Assembly: GCA_017513125.1 (NCBI GenBank)
Contig: JAFWDI010000019.1
Span: forward strand, 1-64,000
Source of the DNA: Lachnospiraceae bacterium
GTDB lineage: Bacteria; Bacillota; Clostridia; Lachnospirales; Lachnospiraceae
Direction of reading: 5' to 3'
Length of the DNA stretch: 64,000 bases
A model generated the notes under the pieces. It was not told the DNA's origin. It saw only the letters and a list, made by a program, of their open reading frames with translations, and did no database searches. A program made the translations under genes and the position numbers. Positions 52,801 to 60,243 of this stretch are shown one piece after another; the first letter of the stretch is position 1, and the number at the start of each line of letters is the position of its first letter.

Positions 52801-53334
52801 AAATTCTATGAGATCCTCGACGCGATCGCCATCTATCCGGAGCTGACGGCGAAGATCATGCGTGACGTCGAAGATGAGACCAGGGAAGACCTGAACGAAG
52901 GCAAGGAGATCGAGGACGGTCTTCTGATGAAGTACCTTAACGATTACCGGGTGGAAGAGCCGGGCGTCGGCAAGGATAAGGATGTCTCCGAGAGCATTTT
53001 CGACATTCCCATGCTGATGAAGAAATCCGCGACGCCGGAGATCTACTATGAAGAGGACGTCCTGTCGATCCTGAGAACGGAGCTGGCCGAGATCAGGAGA
53101 TATCTGCTGACTCTCCTGAGTGTCGGTGAACTTCCCGAAGTGATGGGATCGATCATTAAAGATCAGTTTGACAAGCATCTGGCGGCAGTTGAAAAAGAGA
53201 GCGAGATCCACCGCAAGATCTACAGCGAGCCGCTGTTCAAGAAGACCTGCGACATTATCATCAACGCCCTGAAGGAACTGGGGCTGAAGGATGATGCGGA
53301 CGCATACCGTAAGAAGGTGGATGCTTTAAAGTAA
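49888..53334 (+). CDS. Giant tubulin/FtsZ-superfamily GTPase (Tubulin_2-like)
   Basis: This 1148-residue protein begins with a tubulin/FtsZ GTPase domain: APTLLVGLGGTGCKIIS (first phosphate loop, residues about 3-18) and SSLAGGTGSGLILPIALYI with the tubulin signature GGTGSG (about 146-155). The rest (about 350-1148) is mostly charged helical sequence without TM helices, far longer than FtsZ (about 380 aa). FtsZ-like family 1 proteins with vWA partners have been proposed to remodel membranes. CGGAGGA at 49875-49881 fits ATG 49888 better than ATG 49882, which it abuts. GTP binding is expected; polymerisation is unproven. Confidence 0.88.
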   Translation: MNAPTLLVGLGGTGCKIISKVSGLVTGDQRDNISFVGFDTDINELRVIQEQHPFVKVVQTSTRQTVGEYLNKDTHARDSWFPVNASLNSKVLSEGAGQVRSISRLALETVIRAGKMEPLHEAIQDLYKVEEDKVEQALRVVIVSSLAGGTGSGLILPIALYIRNYLATHYRQSANITRGFFILPEVFYEVIPGTAERNNLRANAYATLRELDAFLMKGDKTLPPKYENTVRIEFPRVASEGYEEYDVRPYDFCFLFDAQNAEGGKLNSFDQYLDHAANCIYAQSIGPMNKRSNSSEDNTIRKLAKERGRNRYAGAGASMLIYPYEDIRKLLALTWAKQCISEQWLYIDELYKESLEENKEKQEEGLSVKEVPLSTYYAAQVESDKDIEGKSFAKAIYNASGRYKNGVSRIGNKWQEYVEGVLAKIASDLAKSATDSSEKGEEAAGLVNALENDWEGFVEAYNAMDEYRWMSQSDTETIAPNIANAMYSKKIKLDTSADYKLETYLVDDDKNFLHPNAIRFLLIKILDLMKKHRITVEQQKLESKDFLDNFDKIFDDAKTEDVVETVDDLTDRKVSFIKKLTKRPTSEQEAMKRKFRTYLETVENYQIQSVQSEVLGKGISYIDNLIKAFESFFNTLDSKIDSLDGSIRDIYKRYSTSKGTTVRYVCASDKCLDRICKVFSYKGGTITIDKDLAKEIYVRTLEYSVEKEKPKASRYFGGLFDEGIIGYFENSVMHNHALDLDVDVITAIEKEAKYLRLYEDDDDAVRLTEQYVKKTISDTRNLSCPFIESPLGEPRDAIPACTFNDEMVPAKGDESPRAQLIRRELMNYGGSPDKDIPKNMIMYYQSFYGLRANDLSKFAPPERSATYSRTGGEYFKSYFELVKGIHPKAEISKEISPHIDRWWHLVSKCPDLDEANHKKQEYDIYAAFFWAIMKKLIYRTEEGSEMIYKLLNERLGIDDDSLIVSNGTPCDKFYEILDAIAIYPELTAKIMRDVEDETREDLNEGKEIEDGLLMKYLNDYRVEEPGVGKDKDVSESIFDIPMLMKKSATPEIYYEEDVLSILRTELAEIRRYLLTLLSVGELPEVMGSIIKDQFDKHLAAVEKESEIHRKIYSEPLFKKTCDIIINALKELGLKDDADAYRKKVDALK

Positions 53335-53365
53335 TGCCGGGAAAGCTTTTTTGACGGGAGTTCCG

Positions 53366-55318
53366 ATGTATTCTGTCTTGATACAAAACTCAAAGACGAT
53401 CGATTCGTTCCTGCGGTACCGCCCCTTTTTCGCGGAGGCGCTTACCGCAGGACAGATCGGCATCTGCCGATGGAACGAGTTCGGGAGGACGATCGAAACC
53501 GCGCTTCCGGAGCTCAGCAGTCTGACGGATGACAAGGAAGAGTGGCGCGCGATCATTGTCCGGCATACGGACGACCATGATATGAGCGCTTTTGAGAGTG
53601 CGGATAACAATCCGTACGACTTCGAAGTCAACCGGGATCTGCCGGGCTTTGAGGAAAATGAGGTACCGCTGGTCCGCCTGACACAGATGCTGGGCGGAGT
53701 GCCTCCCGTGGAAGTCAGTTTCGAGGCGGAAGTCATTCAGGAAGAGCATATGCAGCCCCGCACGGTGTATCATCCGGTGAAAAATGCCGAACTGATCCGT
53801 CAGCGGGATGCGCTCGCCGAATTCTATGAGTTCGACGGGAGAAAGCCGTCGTCGATCCTGATCATTTCCATGCGGCGGAAACCCGATCAGGACGAGAAGC
53901 TGGCCCATGAAGCCGATCAGGCATGGAAGAAGAGAAAAGAGTCCTGGAGCTCCGAGTTCTGGAAACGAAACCAGTATCCGAGCGCCTGCCGTTTCCTGGT
54001 CTATGATTATGAGTTTCACGGACCGGTCCAGCGCGAAGCGGATGATTTCAACTTCTGGCTCTCGGTCCTGCTGCTTTCCCTGAACAAGGTGGATGCTTCC
54101 ACGCTGCAGGCTTACCGTCTTTATACCGTCAGAACGATCCTGGATAAAGACGCGATGAAGCGTGTGTTCCAGGAACAGGCGGATCTGCTGCGCGACTCGA
54201 AGAAAGTCATCCAGAAGGAGATCCGAAAGCAGATCGAAGGCAGACTGGTCTTCGAGGAGGAACTGCCGGATTACCGGCTCGACGTTCCCGTGGTCCTGAA
54301 TTTGCCGAAGCGGGGAGACATTGAGGTCAGTCCGCGTTCGTTCCCGTTCCTGTCGGAAGGACAGCTGGCGGATTTCAGCGTCTGGAGAACAGAGAAAAAC
54401 CGCATTGAGGAACATCTGGTGCGGTCGGTCCGCTCCGCGAACCGCTCGCTGGATCAGACCGCGGCCCGGATGCGCAATAATCTGGACATCGACGAGGCCG
54501 AGGCTGAGCCGCTGAACCGCTATCAGGTGGAAGATCTTACGCGGGAGACGGATCAGCTGTACCGCGACATCGTAAAGATGCAGGGATCATTGCCCACGGA
54601 AGACGTATCCGCGGATCCGAAGATCGTTCAGGTCACGAATGAGATCCAGGATGAGTTGTCGAAGCGGGTCATGAAGGGACCTGTGCTGTTTGTGGGCGTC
54701 ATGACGGCGGTGCTGCTGGTGATGGCTGCGTTTCCTGCTGTTATCCGTCTGGTAAACGGCACCGAAAACAGGCTCACCGGCATCCTGATCATGATCATTT
54801 TCGGAGCGGCTGCCGCCGCGATCGATGCGATCATTATTCTGGCCCTTCAGAAGCATTATCTGAATAAGCTGATTCTGCGGTACGATCAGATCATCGCCGA
54901 CGCGTTCAACGAGCTGGAGGACGATGCCGACCAGTATACGAAGTATCTCAGCTCGATCGCGTCTCACTCGCGGGGCATCGCGCATCTGGATATGTCCTCC
55001 AGGCTGCAGATCACCGAGGAAGAGCAGAAGGACGACCGCTTCGTTCATATCAGGGCGATCAATGCCTTCCTGGGCCGGTTAAAGCAGTGGGGGAAAGCGC
55101 AGCATCTTAACCTGGATCTGGAGTCGCGGCGTCCGGACAGCCGGATCACCGTCGACACCACGGTATCCCCTGCGGATAATAAGCTGTATGTCTTTGAGGC
55201 AGGCAAGTACAGCCCTGTCGAGATCAACCACTCGGGTCTGACCATGCAGTCGCCGTATTCGTTCACGAAGAAGATCGAGATTCTCAGGGAGGAATTATAT
55301 GATGACGAACGTGATTAA
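53366..55318 (+). CDS. Two-TM coiled-coil membrane protein of the tubulin operon
   Basis: This 650-residue protein matches no family I can name. Residues 1 to about 250 are mixed alpha/beta, soluble, with no signal peptide. About 255-435 are charged helical or coiled-coil (KKVIQKEIRKQIEGRLVFEEEL). Two close TM helices lie at about 437-462 and 470-498. A charged helical and beta region of about 150 residues ends the protein. Both ends should be cytosolic, so it may be a membrane adaptor for the GTPase. ACGGGAG precedes ATG 53366 by 5 bp; the TTG at 53351 is unlikely. It overlaps the next gene by 20 bp. Confidence 0.75.
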   Translation: MYSVLIQNSKTIDSFLRYRPFFAEALTAGQIGICRWNEFGRTIETALPELSSLTDDKEEWRAIIVRHTDDHDMSAFESADNNPYDFEVNRDLPGFEENEVPLVRLTQMLGGVPPVEVSFEAEVIQEEHMQPRTVYHPVKNAELIRQRDALAEFYEFDGRKPSSILIISMRRKPDQDEKLAHEADQAWKKRKESWSSEFWKRNQYPSACRFLVYDYEFHGPVQREADDFNFWLSVLLLSLNKVDASTLQAYRLYTVRTILDKDAMKRVFQEQADLLRDSKKVIQKEIRKQIEGRLVFEEELPDYRLDVPVVLNLPKRGDIEVSPRSFPFLSEGQLADFSVWRTEKNRIEEHLVRSVRSANRSLDQTAARMRNNLDIDEAEAEPLNRYQVEDLTRETDQLYRDIVKMQGSLPTEDVSADPKIVQVTNEIQDELSKRVMKGPVLFVGVMTAVLLVMAAFPAVIRLVNGTENRLTGILIMIIFGAAAAAIDAIIILALQKHYLNKLILRYDQIIADAFNELEDDADQYTKYLSSIASHSRGIAHLDMSSRLQITEEEQKDDRFVHIRAINAFLGRLKQWGKAQHLNLDLESRRPDSRITVDTTVSPADNKLYVFEAGKYSPVEINHSGLTMQSPYSFTKKIEILREELYDDERD

Positions 55319-58300
55319 AATGCTGATCGCGATCGTCGTTATCGCGCTGATCAGCCTGCTTCAGAATAAGCTGAACTGTAAGAAGCGGTATCGCCGCATC
55401 CGGCAGCTTCCGCTGATCCTGGTCGCTCTGGCGGTCGTGATCTTCGGGATCGTGATGTCGGTCCGGTTCCTGACGACGATCGAAGGACTGGAAGAGCAGG
55501 CCCTGCAGGCGGTCGGAAGGTTCGACGCTGCGAGAAACATCATACAGTTTCTGAAAGAACTGATCGCTCAATGGTCCTTGTTTATCATGAACATCGGGAT
55601 CATGCTGCTGTTCGTGGTCGTTAAGGCCGTCGTCCGGCCGATCGTTTCGAGGGTGTGCAGGGATCATGATCTTCTGGAGACGTTTTCGCTCAGCTTTTAT
55701 TATTTCGACGAAGACCGTGAAGAGTGGTTCCTGCGCGAGCAGATGGTCAATTTCCGGAATGTCGTCTTTGCGGTCTGTGTCGGCCTGACGCTGGCGTCCG
55801 GCGTCTATCTGGGAGCTGCCTGGGCATTCGGCCCGGAGCATGCGATCTGGGCGCTGGCCTTTCCCTGCGCCGCCGCAGCGGTCATGAACGAACTGTACGG
55901 CTATATCAGCGGCCAGACGAAAGAGGAGTACGAAAACTCCGTTTTCGGAGACATTTCCACGTCGCAGCGGATCAGTAATTATTATAAACTGCGCGGAGTT
56001 CTGGAAGAGCAGTTCCCCGAGCCGCTTTTGTCGTCCCATTCCGGCTGTGAGTTTATCAACAGAAAAACGGCGGTCGACGTTCTCCGTGAGCTGGAGGATT
56101 CCGAGGATACCGCCGACCGCGTCGCCGCGGAGTATTTCCTGATGAACGACCGGTTTAAGACGGCGGATACGGACTGCGTACGGGCGACGCAGGATCTGCT
56201 GCACCGCCGGAACGTCGTGTTTTATAATCCGTTCTATCGCGATCTGGGGCTTTATATCACGCTTCCGCTGGCCTACACGCTGCTTTCCGGGAAAAAGTGC
56301 GTGGTCCTGTGCGGACGCAGGAACACTGCGGATGACGTGCGCATGTGGCTTGCGGATCTTCTGGAAGACTATACGCATACCAGATCCCTGTGGGGCGTGA
56401 GCACGCTGTCCGAGAAGGAGCCGGACTGCGAAGTCGGCATCCTGACGTTCGACCAGATCTACGAGAAGAGCGTGATCGTCGCGAACCAGCCGTTCTTCCG
56501 GGATACGGACCTGGTCCTGCTCATCGAGCCCTCGATCATGCTGAATACCAGCCAGATCGCCCTGAGCATCCTCGCGGAAGAGATGAGCTTCCGCAAGGAA
56601 AAGCCGGTCTACTGCATCTGCGACCGTTTCACGGACGGCCTGGTGGATACCTTGTCCCATGTTCTGCGTTCGGAGATCACGGACGTCGTGGCGGCTCCCG
56701 TGCCGCGGTGCGATTACGCGGCGATGGCGTGGGATTCGGACGGGGATTTCTACCGTCAGCAGATGTTCGACAAGCAGACCCGCTATCTGGGAAACGGCGT
56801 CGAGCTGGCCGCCGTGGCTGTGAAAAACCAGGTCCCCGAGGTGACCTGGTACGGCGAGACGAAAGTCCCGATCCGCGATATCAAATGGATCGCGGGCCAG
56901 CACTTTACGACGATCTGCCGTTACATGAACCAGCCCACGCAGCAGAACAGTCTGTATGAAAAGATCAAATTCGTTTCACTGCTCTGGAGCGCGGAGAAGC
57001 AGAAGGAGCAGCTGCTGATCGCGGAGGACGAGTTCTGCAACCTCTTTAATACCATGCGCGCCTACCTGTCGCGCGGTATCGACCAGATCTTCGTCAATAT
57101 CTTTTCGGAGAACTATCTGCTTCGGGATTATCTGCGCTGTAACCGTCAGATGTTCCTGTCGAACCCGAACGCGGTGCCTTCCTGTGTTCCGGACTACGCG
57201 AAAACGGAGCGGAATACCATCCTGAAGCTGGTGATCATGGCCTCGCTGCGTCCGATCTCCGAGGAAGAGATCATTGCGGAGCTGCACCTGGCCGGACTGG
57301 ACACGGATGATGTGTACGGCACCATGGAGACCCTTCTGGCGAAGTACACATACGCCGCGCCGGATATTTTTACCGTGCGCAGTGAAAAACTGACGCTGGA
57401 CGAATTTACGACGATCACGGAGGACTATTACAGCATCTCCGAGGACGTCTTCGAACGGTATTTCGAGAAGTCTTTAAAGAACGCCTACTATATCCTCGAG
57501 GAAGAAGAGGAAGAAGACAGCTATATCAATGCCAGGCTGTTCAGCCATGTGACGCAGACCATCCTTCCCGGACAGTTCGCCACGTATGACGGAAAGTATT
57601 ATCAGGCGAAATATGTCTCGCCGAAGACCGGAGTCATTCTCCGCCGTGCCGCGGATCTGTACGACGGCAGGAAGTATTACCGTCAGGTACGGAAGTATTT
57701 CGTGGATGCTTCGGATGAACCCGAGATCATCTCCAGAAAGAAAGTCATGGATATCGAATTCGTGGAGATGCGGGCCGATATCCGTGTGGAGACCTCCGGA
57801 TATCTTGAGATGCGGGATAATCATGACCTGAGGACCGCCCGCCTGGTCGATCTGTCCGAAGACCCCTCCGTGGGTGATCTTACGCGTTCCTACCGTCATA
57901 AGACGGTGCTCCGCATACAGCTGCCCGAGGCGGACTCAGCGGTCTGCTTCACGTTCTGCATGCTGCTTTCCGAGATCTTCCGCTCGGTGTTCCCCGACGG
58001 CTGGGCATATCTGGCCGCCGTCACGAAACGCACGGAGGACGCGGAGGGCTTCCTGAATTACGTGGTCTATCCGGCGGAAGGCGGTGTCGAGGACGGATAT
58101 ATCTATATTATCGAGGACAGCGATATCGATCTGGGACTGCTGGAGGCGGTCGAACGCAACTTCCGGAAGCTGATGGAGATCATGACCGACTTCCTGGAGT
58201 GGCACTTCGAGAAAATGCGCGAGCCCGCGCACGAGGATCCGGTGCCCGTGAGGATCGAGGTCGCCGAAGAAGCGGCGAAGAAGCGCCGCACCCTGATCGG

Positions 58301-59648
58301 CAGGCTGCTGGACCGTATCCGCAGGCTGTTCGGAGGAAAGAAAGATGAGCCGGTCGTCGTGGTAAGAACGGCGGCGGGTAAGCCGGCGGCGGATAAACCG
58401 GCCGAAGAGACGCAGGCCGGCGAGTCTGCGGAGAAGCCCGTCACCGGGATGACCGATGCCCCCGCGGTTTCCGAAACAGCCGGAGATGCCGCGGTCGAAG
58501 ATGAGTCCGCGGAGTCCGTGCCCGGGGAAGCAGCACCTGAGGATGCGGCACCCGAGGATGCCGAAACGCCTGCCGAGACCGTGCCCGTGAAGGCGGCGCC
58601 TGTCGAGGCGGAAACGCCCGTTACGGAGGATCCCGAGCTGGTCCACGTCGATGATACCGACATCTTCGATGAAGATGAGGATCCGGAGATCAGCGGTTAT
58701 CTGGAGGAACAGTTCGAAGAGATGGGACTTCTTCCGCTTAAGGAGACCCGATATCAGAAGGAATGTTACCTCAAATACGGGTTTGATGAGATCGATGAGC
58801 GCATCCATATCGATGAGCTTCGCCGTTATCTCCGGGTCAGAGGCTGGGGCCTCAACGCGCTGACATTGGCCCGGAAACGCGAGATCGATCCGAAGACCTT
58901 CCTGGATCTGAACTCGGAGAACCACTGTGATTTCTGCGGCCTGCCGCTGACGGGCGTCAGTTTTGACCGCCTGAATGACGGGCGCATCCGCTGCAATGAC
59001 TGCTCGGCCAGCGCGATCACCACCGTCGAGGAGTTCTCTGAGATCTTCCACGAATGTCAGAGACGGATGGAGGAGATCTACGGCATCAAATACCGCGTAC
59101 CGGTCCGCGTGAAAGTGACTGACGCCAGAGAAGTGAATAAGGGGGCCGGAAGGATCTTCCGCCCGAGCAAGGAATTCGCGAGCCGTGTTCTGGGCTTCGC
59201 CCAGCATCGCAGAGGAGACTACAGTCTGGTCATCGAGAACGGGAGTCCCCGGCTGGCAGCCATTGACACGATCGTTCATGAGATGACACACATCTGGCAG
59301 TACCTGAACTGGAACGATCAGCTCATTCGCAGCGTGTACGGCATGAATAAGGCGCTCTGCACCGAGAAGGCCAGACTCATCGTGTATGAAGGCATGGCGA
59401 TGTGGGCCTCGGTCCAGTACCTCTACTACATCGGCGAGACTGTTTTTGCCATGCAGCAGGAGTATATGGCGGAAATGCGGGATGATCCTTACGGAATCGG
59501 TTTCAGGCTCTATAAGGAGCGTTATCCGCTGACCAAGGACATGTCGCTGATGTCGTATACGCCGTTCTCCGCGGCTCTTCCGCTGGATCCGGATGATGTG
59601 CGTGCCGCGGTGATCAATGACTGCGGCGAGAAAGAGTGCAGGTGTTAG
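55299..59648 (+). CDS. Large membrane protein with DA1-like zinc-finger peptidase C-terminus
   Basis: This 1449-residue protein has four to five TM helices in residues 5-195. About 300-480 resemble a degenerate superfamily 2 helicase/ATPase core (LGLYITLPLAYTLLSGKKCV; DLVLLIEPS where DExx would be) with no Walker A, so ATP use is doubtful. An EEEEEE helix near 740 follows. An amphipathic basic helix (about 993-1014) and an Ala/Glu/Pro linker (about 1020-1115) lead to a treble-clef zinc finger (CDFC at 1210, CNDC at 1232) and an HExxH metallopeptidase (HEMTH at 1327-1331; third ligand probably Glu 1364 in EGMAMWA). Zinc finger plus HEMxH plus EG(I/M) resembles plant DA1 peptidases. AGGGAGGAA precedes two adjacent ATGs (55299, 55302). 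Confidence 0.75.
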   Translation: MMTNVIKMLIAIVVIALISLLQNKLNCKKRYRRIRQLPLILVALAVVIFGIVMSVRFLTTIEGLEEQALQAVGRFDAARNIIQFLKELIAQWSLFIMNIGIMLLFVVVKAVVRPIVSRVCRDHDLLETFSLSFYYFDEDREEWFLREQMVNFRNVVFAVCVGLTLASGVYLGAAWAFGPEHAIWALAFPCAAAAVMNELYGYISGQTKEEYENSVFGDISTSQRISNYYKLRGVLEEQFPEPLLSSHSGCEFINRKTAVDVLRELEDSEDTADRVAAEYFLMNDRFKTADTDCVRATQDLLHRRNVVFYNPFYRDLGLYITLPLAYTLLSGKKCVVLCGRRNTADDVRMWLADLLEDYTHTRSLWGVSTLSEKEPDCEVGILTFDQIYEKSVIVANQPFFRDTDLVLLIEPSIMLNTSQIALSILAEEMSFRKEKPVYCICDRFTDGLVDTLSHVLRSEITDVVAAPVPRCDYAAMAWDSDGDFYRQQMFDKQTRYLGNGVELAAVAVKNQVPEVTWYGETKVPIRDIKWIAGQHFTTICRYMNQPTQQNSLYEKIKFVSLLWSAEKQKEQLLIAEDEFCNLFNTMRAYLSRGIDQIFVNIFSENYLLRDYLRCNRQMFLSNPNAVPSCVPDYAKTERNTILKLVIMASLRPISEEEIIAELHLAGLDTDDVYGTMETLLAKYTYAAPDIFTVRSEKLTLDEFTTITEDYYSISEDVFERYFEKSLKNAYYILEEEEEEDSYINARLFSHVTQTILPGQFATYDGKYYQAKYVSPKTGVILRRAADLYDGRKYYRQVRKYFVDASDEPEIISRKKVMDIEFVEMRADIRVETSGYLEMRDNHDLRTARLVDLSEDPSVGDLTRSYRHKTVLRIQLPEADSAVCFTFCMLLSEIFRSVFPDGWAYLAAVTKRTEDAEGFLNYVVYPAEGGVEDGYIYIIEDSDIDLGLLEAVERNFRKLMEIMTDFLEWHFEKMREPAHEDPVPVRIEVAEEAAKKRRTLIGRLLDRIRRLFGGKKDEPVVVVRTAAGKPAADKPAEETQAGESAEKPVTGMTDAPAVSETAGDAAVEDESAESVPGEAAPEDAAPEDAETPAETVPVKAAPVEAETPVTEDPELVHVDDTDIFDEDEDPEISGYLEEQFEEMGLLPLKETRYQKECYLKYGFDEIDERIHIDELRRYLRVRGWGLNALTLARKREIDPKTFLDLNSENHCDFCGLPLTGVSFDRLNDGRIRCNDCSASAITTVEEFSEIFHECQRRMEEIYGIKYRVPVRVKVTDAREVNKGAGRIFRPSKEFASRVLGFAQHRRGDYSLVIENGSPRLAAIDTIVHEMTHIWQYLNWNDQLIRSVYGMNKALCTEKARLIVYEGMAMWASVQYLYYIGETVFAMQQEYMAEMRDDPYGIGFRLYKERYPLTKDMSLMSYTPFSAALPLDPDDVRAAVINDCGEKECRC

Positions 59649-59670
59649 CGCGACCCTGCGGGAGATGAAC

Positions 59671-60243
59671 ATGGGATCACTTATCGAAACATATCAGGAG
59701 GTCCTTTCGAAGGCGAATGAGATCTGTGATGAGATCCGGCGCATCGAATCTGAGGTGTCACGGAAGGCTGCCGCGGCCGGCGCCCGCAAGGCGCGGATCG
59801 CGAAGCTGGAAGAGCAGCTCGGAAAGATCGGCGGGTACATGCTTCAGGTCAGAGCCTTTCAGGAAACGGCCAAAAGAAATATGGACAGCATGAATGTGTT
59901 GACGATCGAGGCGCCTTCCGGGTACCGCGTGAATCTGAACCGCCTGAAAAACTGGGCTGCGATGATCGATCCGGAAGCCGTGAATGATCCGTATGCGCAG
60001 CGTGTCTACGCTGTCGCGAAATGTGACGAGCTGTTTTTGCAGAAAAAGCAGGAAGAGTATACGAGGCTCATCGAAGAACTCCGGGATGATCCGGATGAGG
60101 GCCTTCAGAAAGAGCTTCAGGATCAGCTCCGGGGCATCCGCGAGGACTGCGGGAAGGTCTGTGCGGCTGCGGACGCTCTGCGGCGGGAACTGGATGCGGT
60201 CCTGGCTCCGGGTCAGGCAAGCCCCGAGGGTTCACATACATGA
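59671..60243 (+). CDS. Small coiled-coil protein of the tubulin operon
   Basis: This 190-residue soluble protein is nearly all helix: heptad-rich coiled coil at about residues 5-50 and 120-175, with a short non-helical middle (EAPSGYRVNLNRLKNW). No family is recognised. Coupled by a 4-bp overlap to the RyR protein gene, it may link the GTPase to the membrane proteins. CGGGAG at 59658 fits ATG 59671 (spacing about 6), the same RBS-ATGAAC-ATG arrangement as the tubulin gene. A start at 59617 would lie inside the previous gene. Confidence 0.65.
   Translation: MGSLIETYQEVLSKANEICDEIRRIESEVSRKAAAAGARKARIAKLEEQLGKIGGYMLQVRAFQETAKRNMDSMNVLTIEAPSGYRVNLNRLKNWAAMIDPEAVNDPYAQRVYAVAKCDELFLQKKQEEYTRLIEELRDDPDEGLQKELQDQLRGIREDCGKVCAAADALRRELDAVLAPGQASPEGSHT

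Noticed and set aside
55284..56903. 539-residue and similar long - strand frames across the tubulin operon
   Set aside because: They are His/Arg/Asp/Gln-rich shadows; the + strand genes are coupled and contain recognisable domains.
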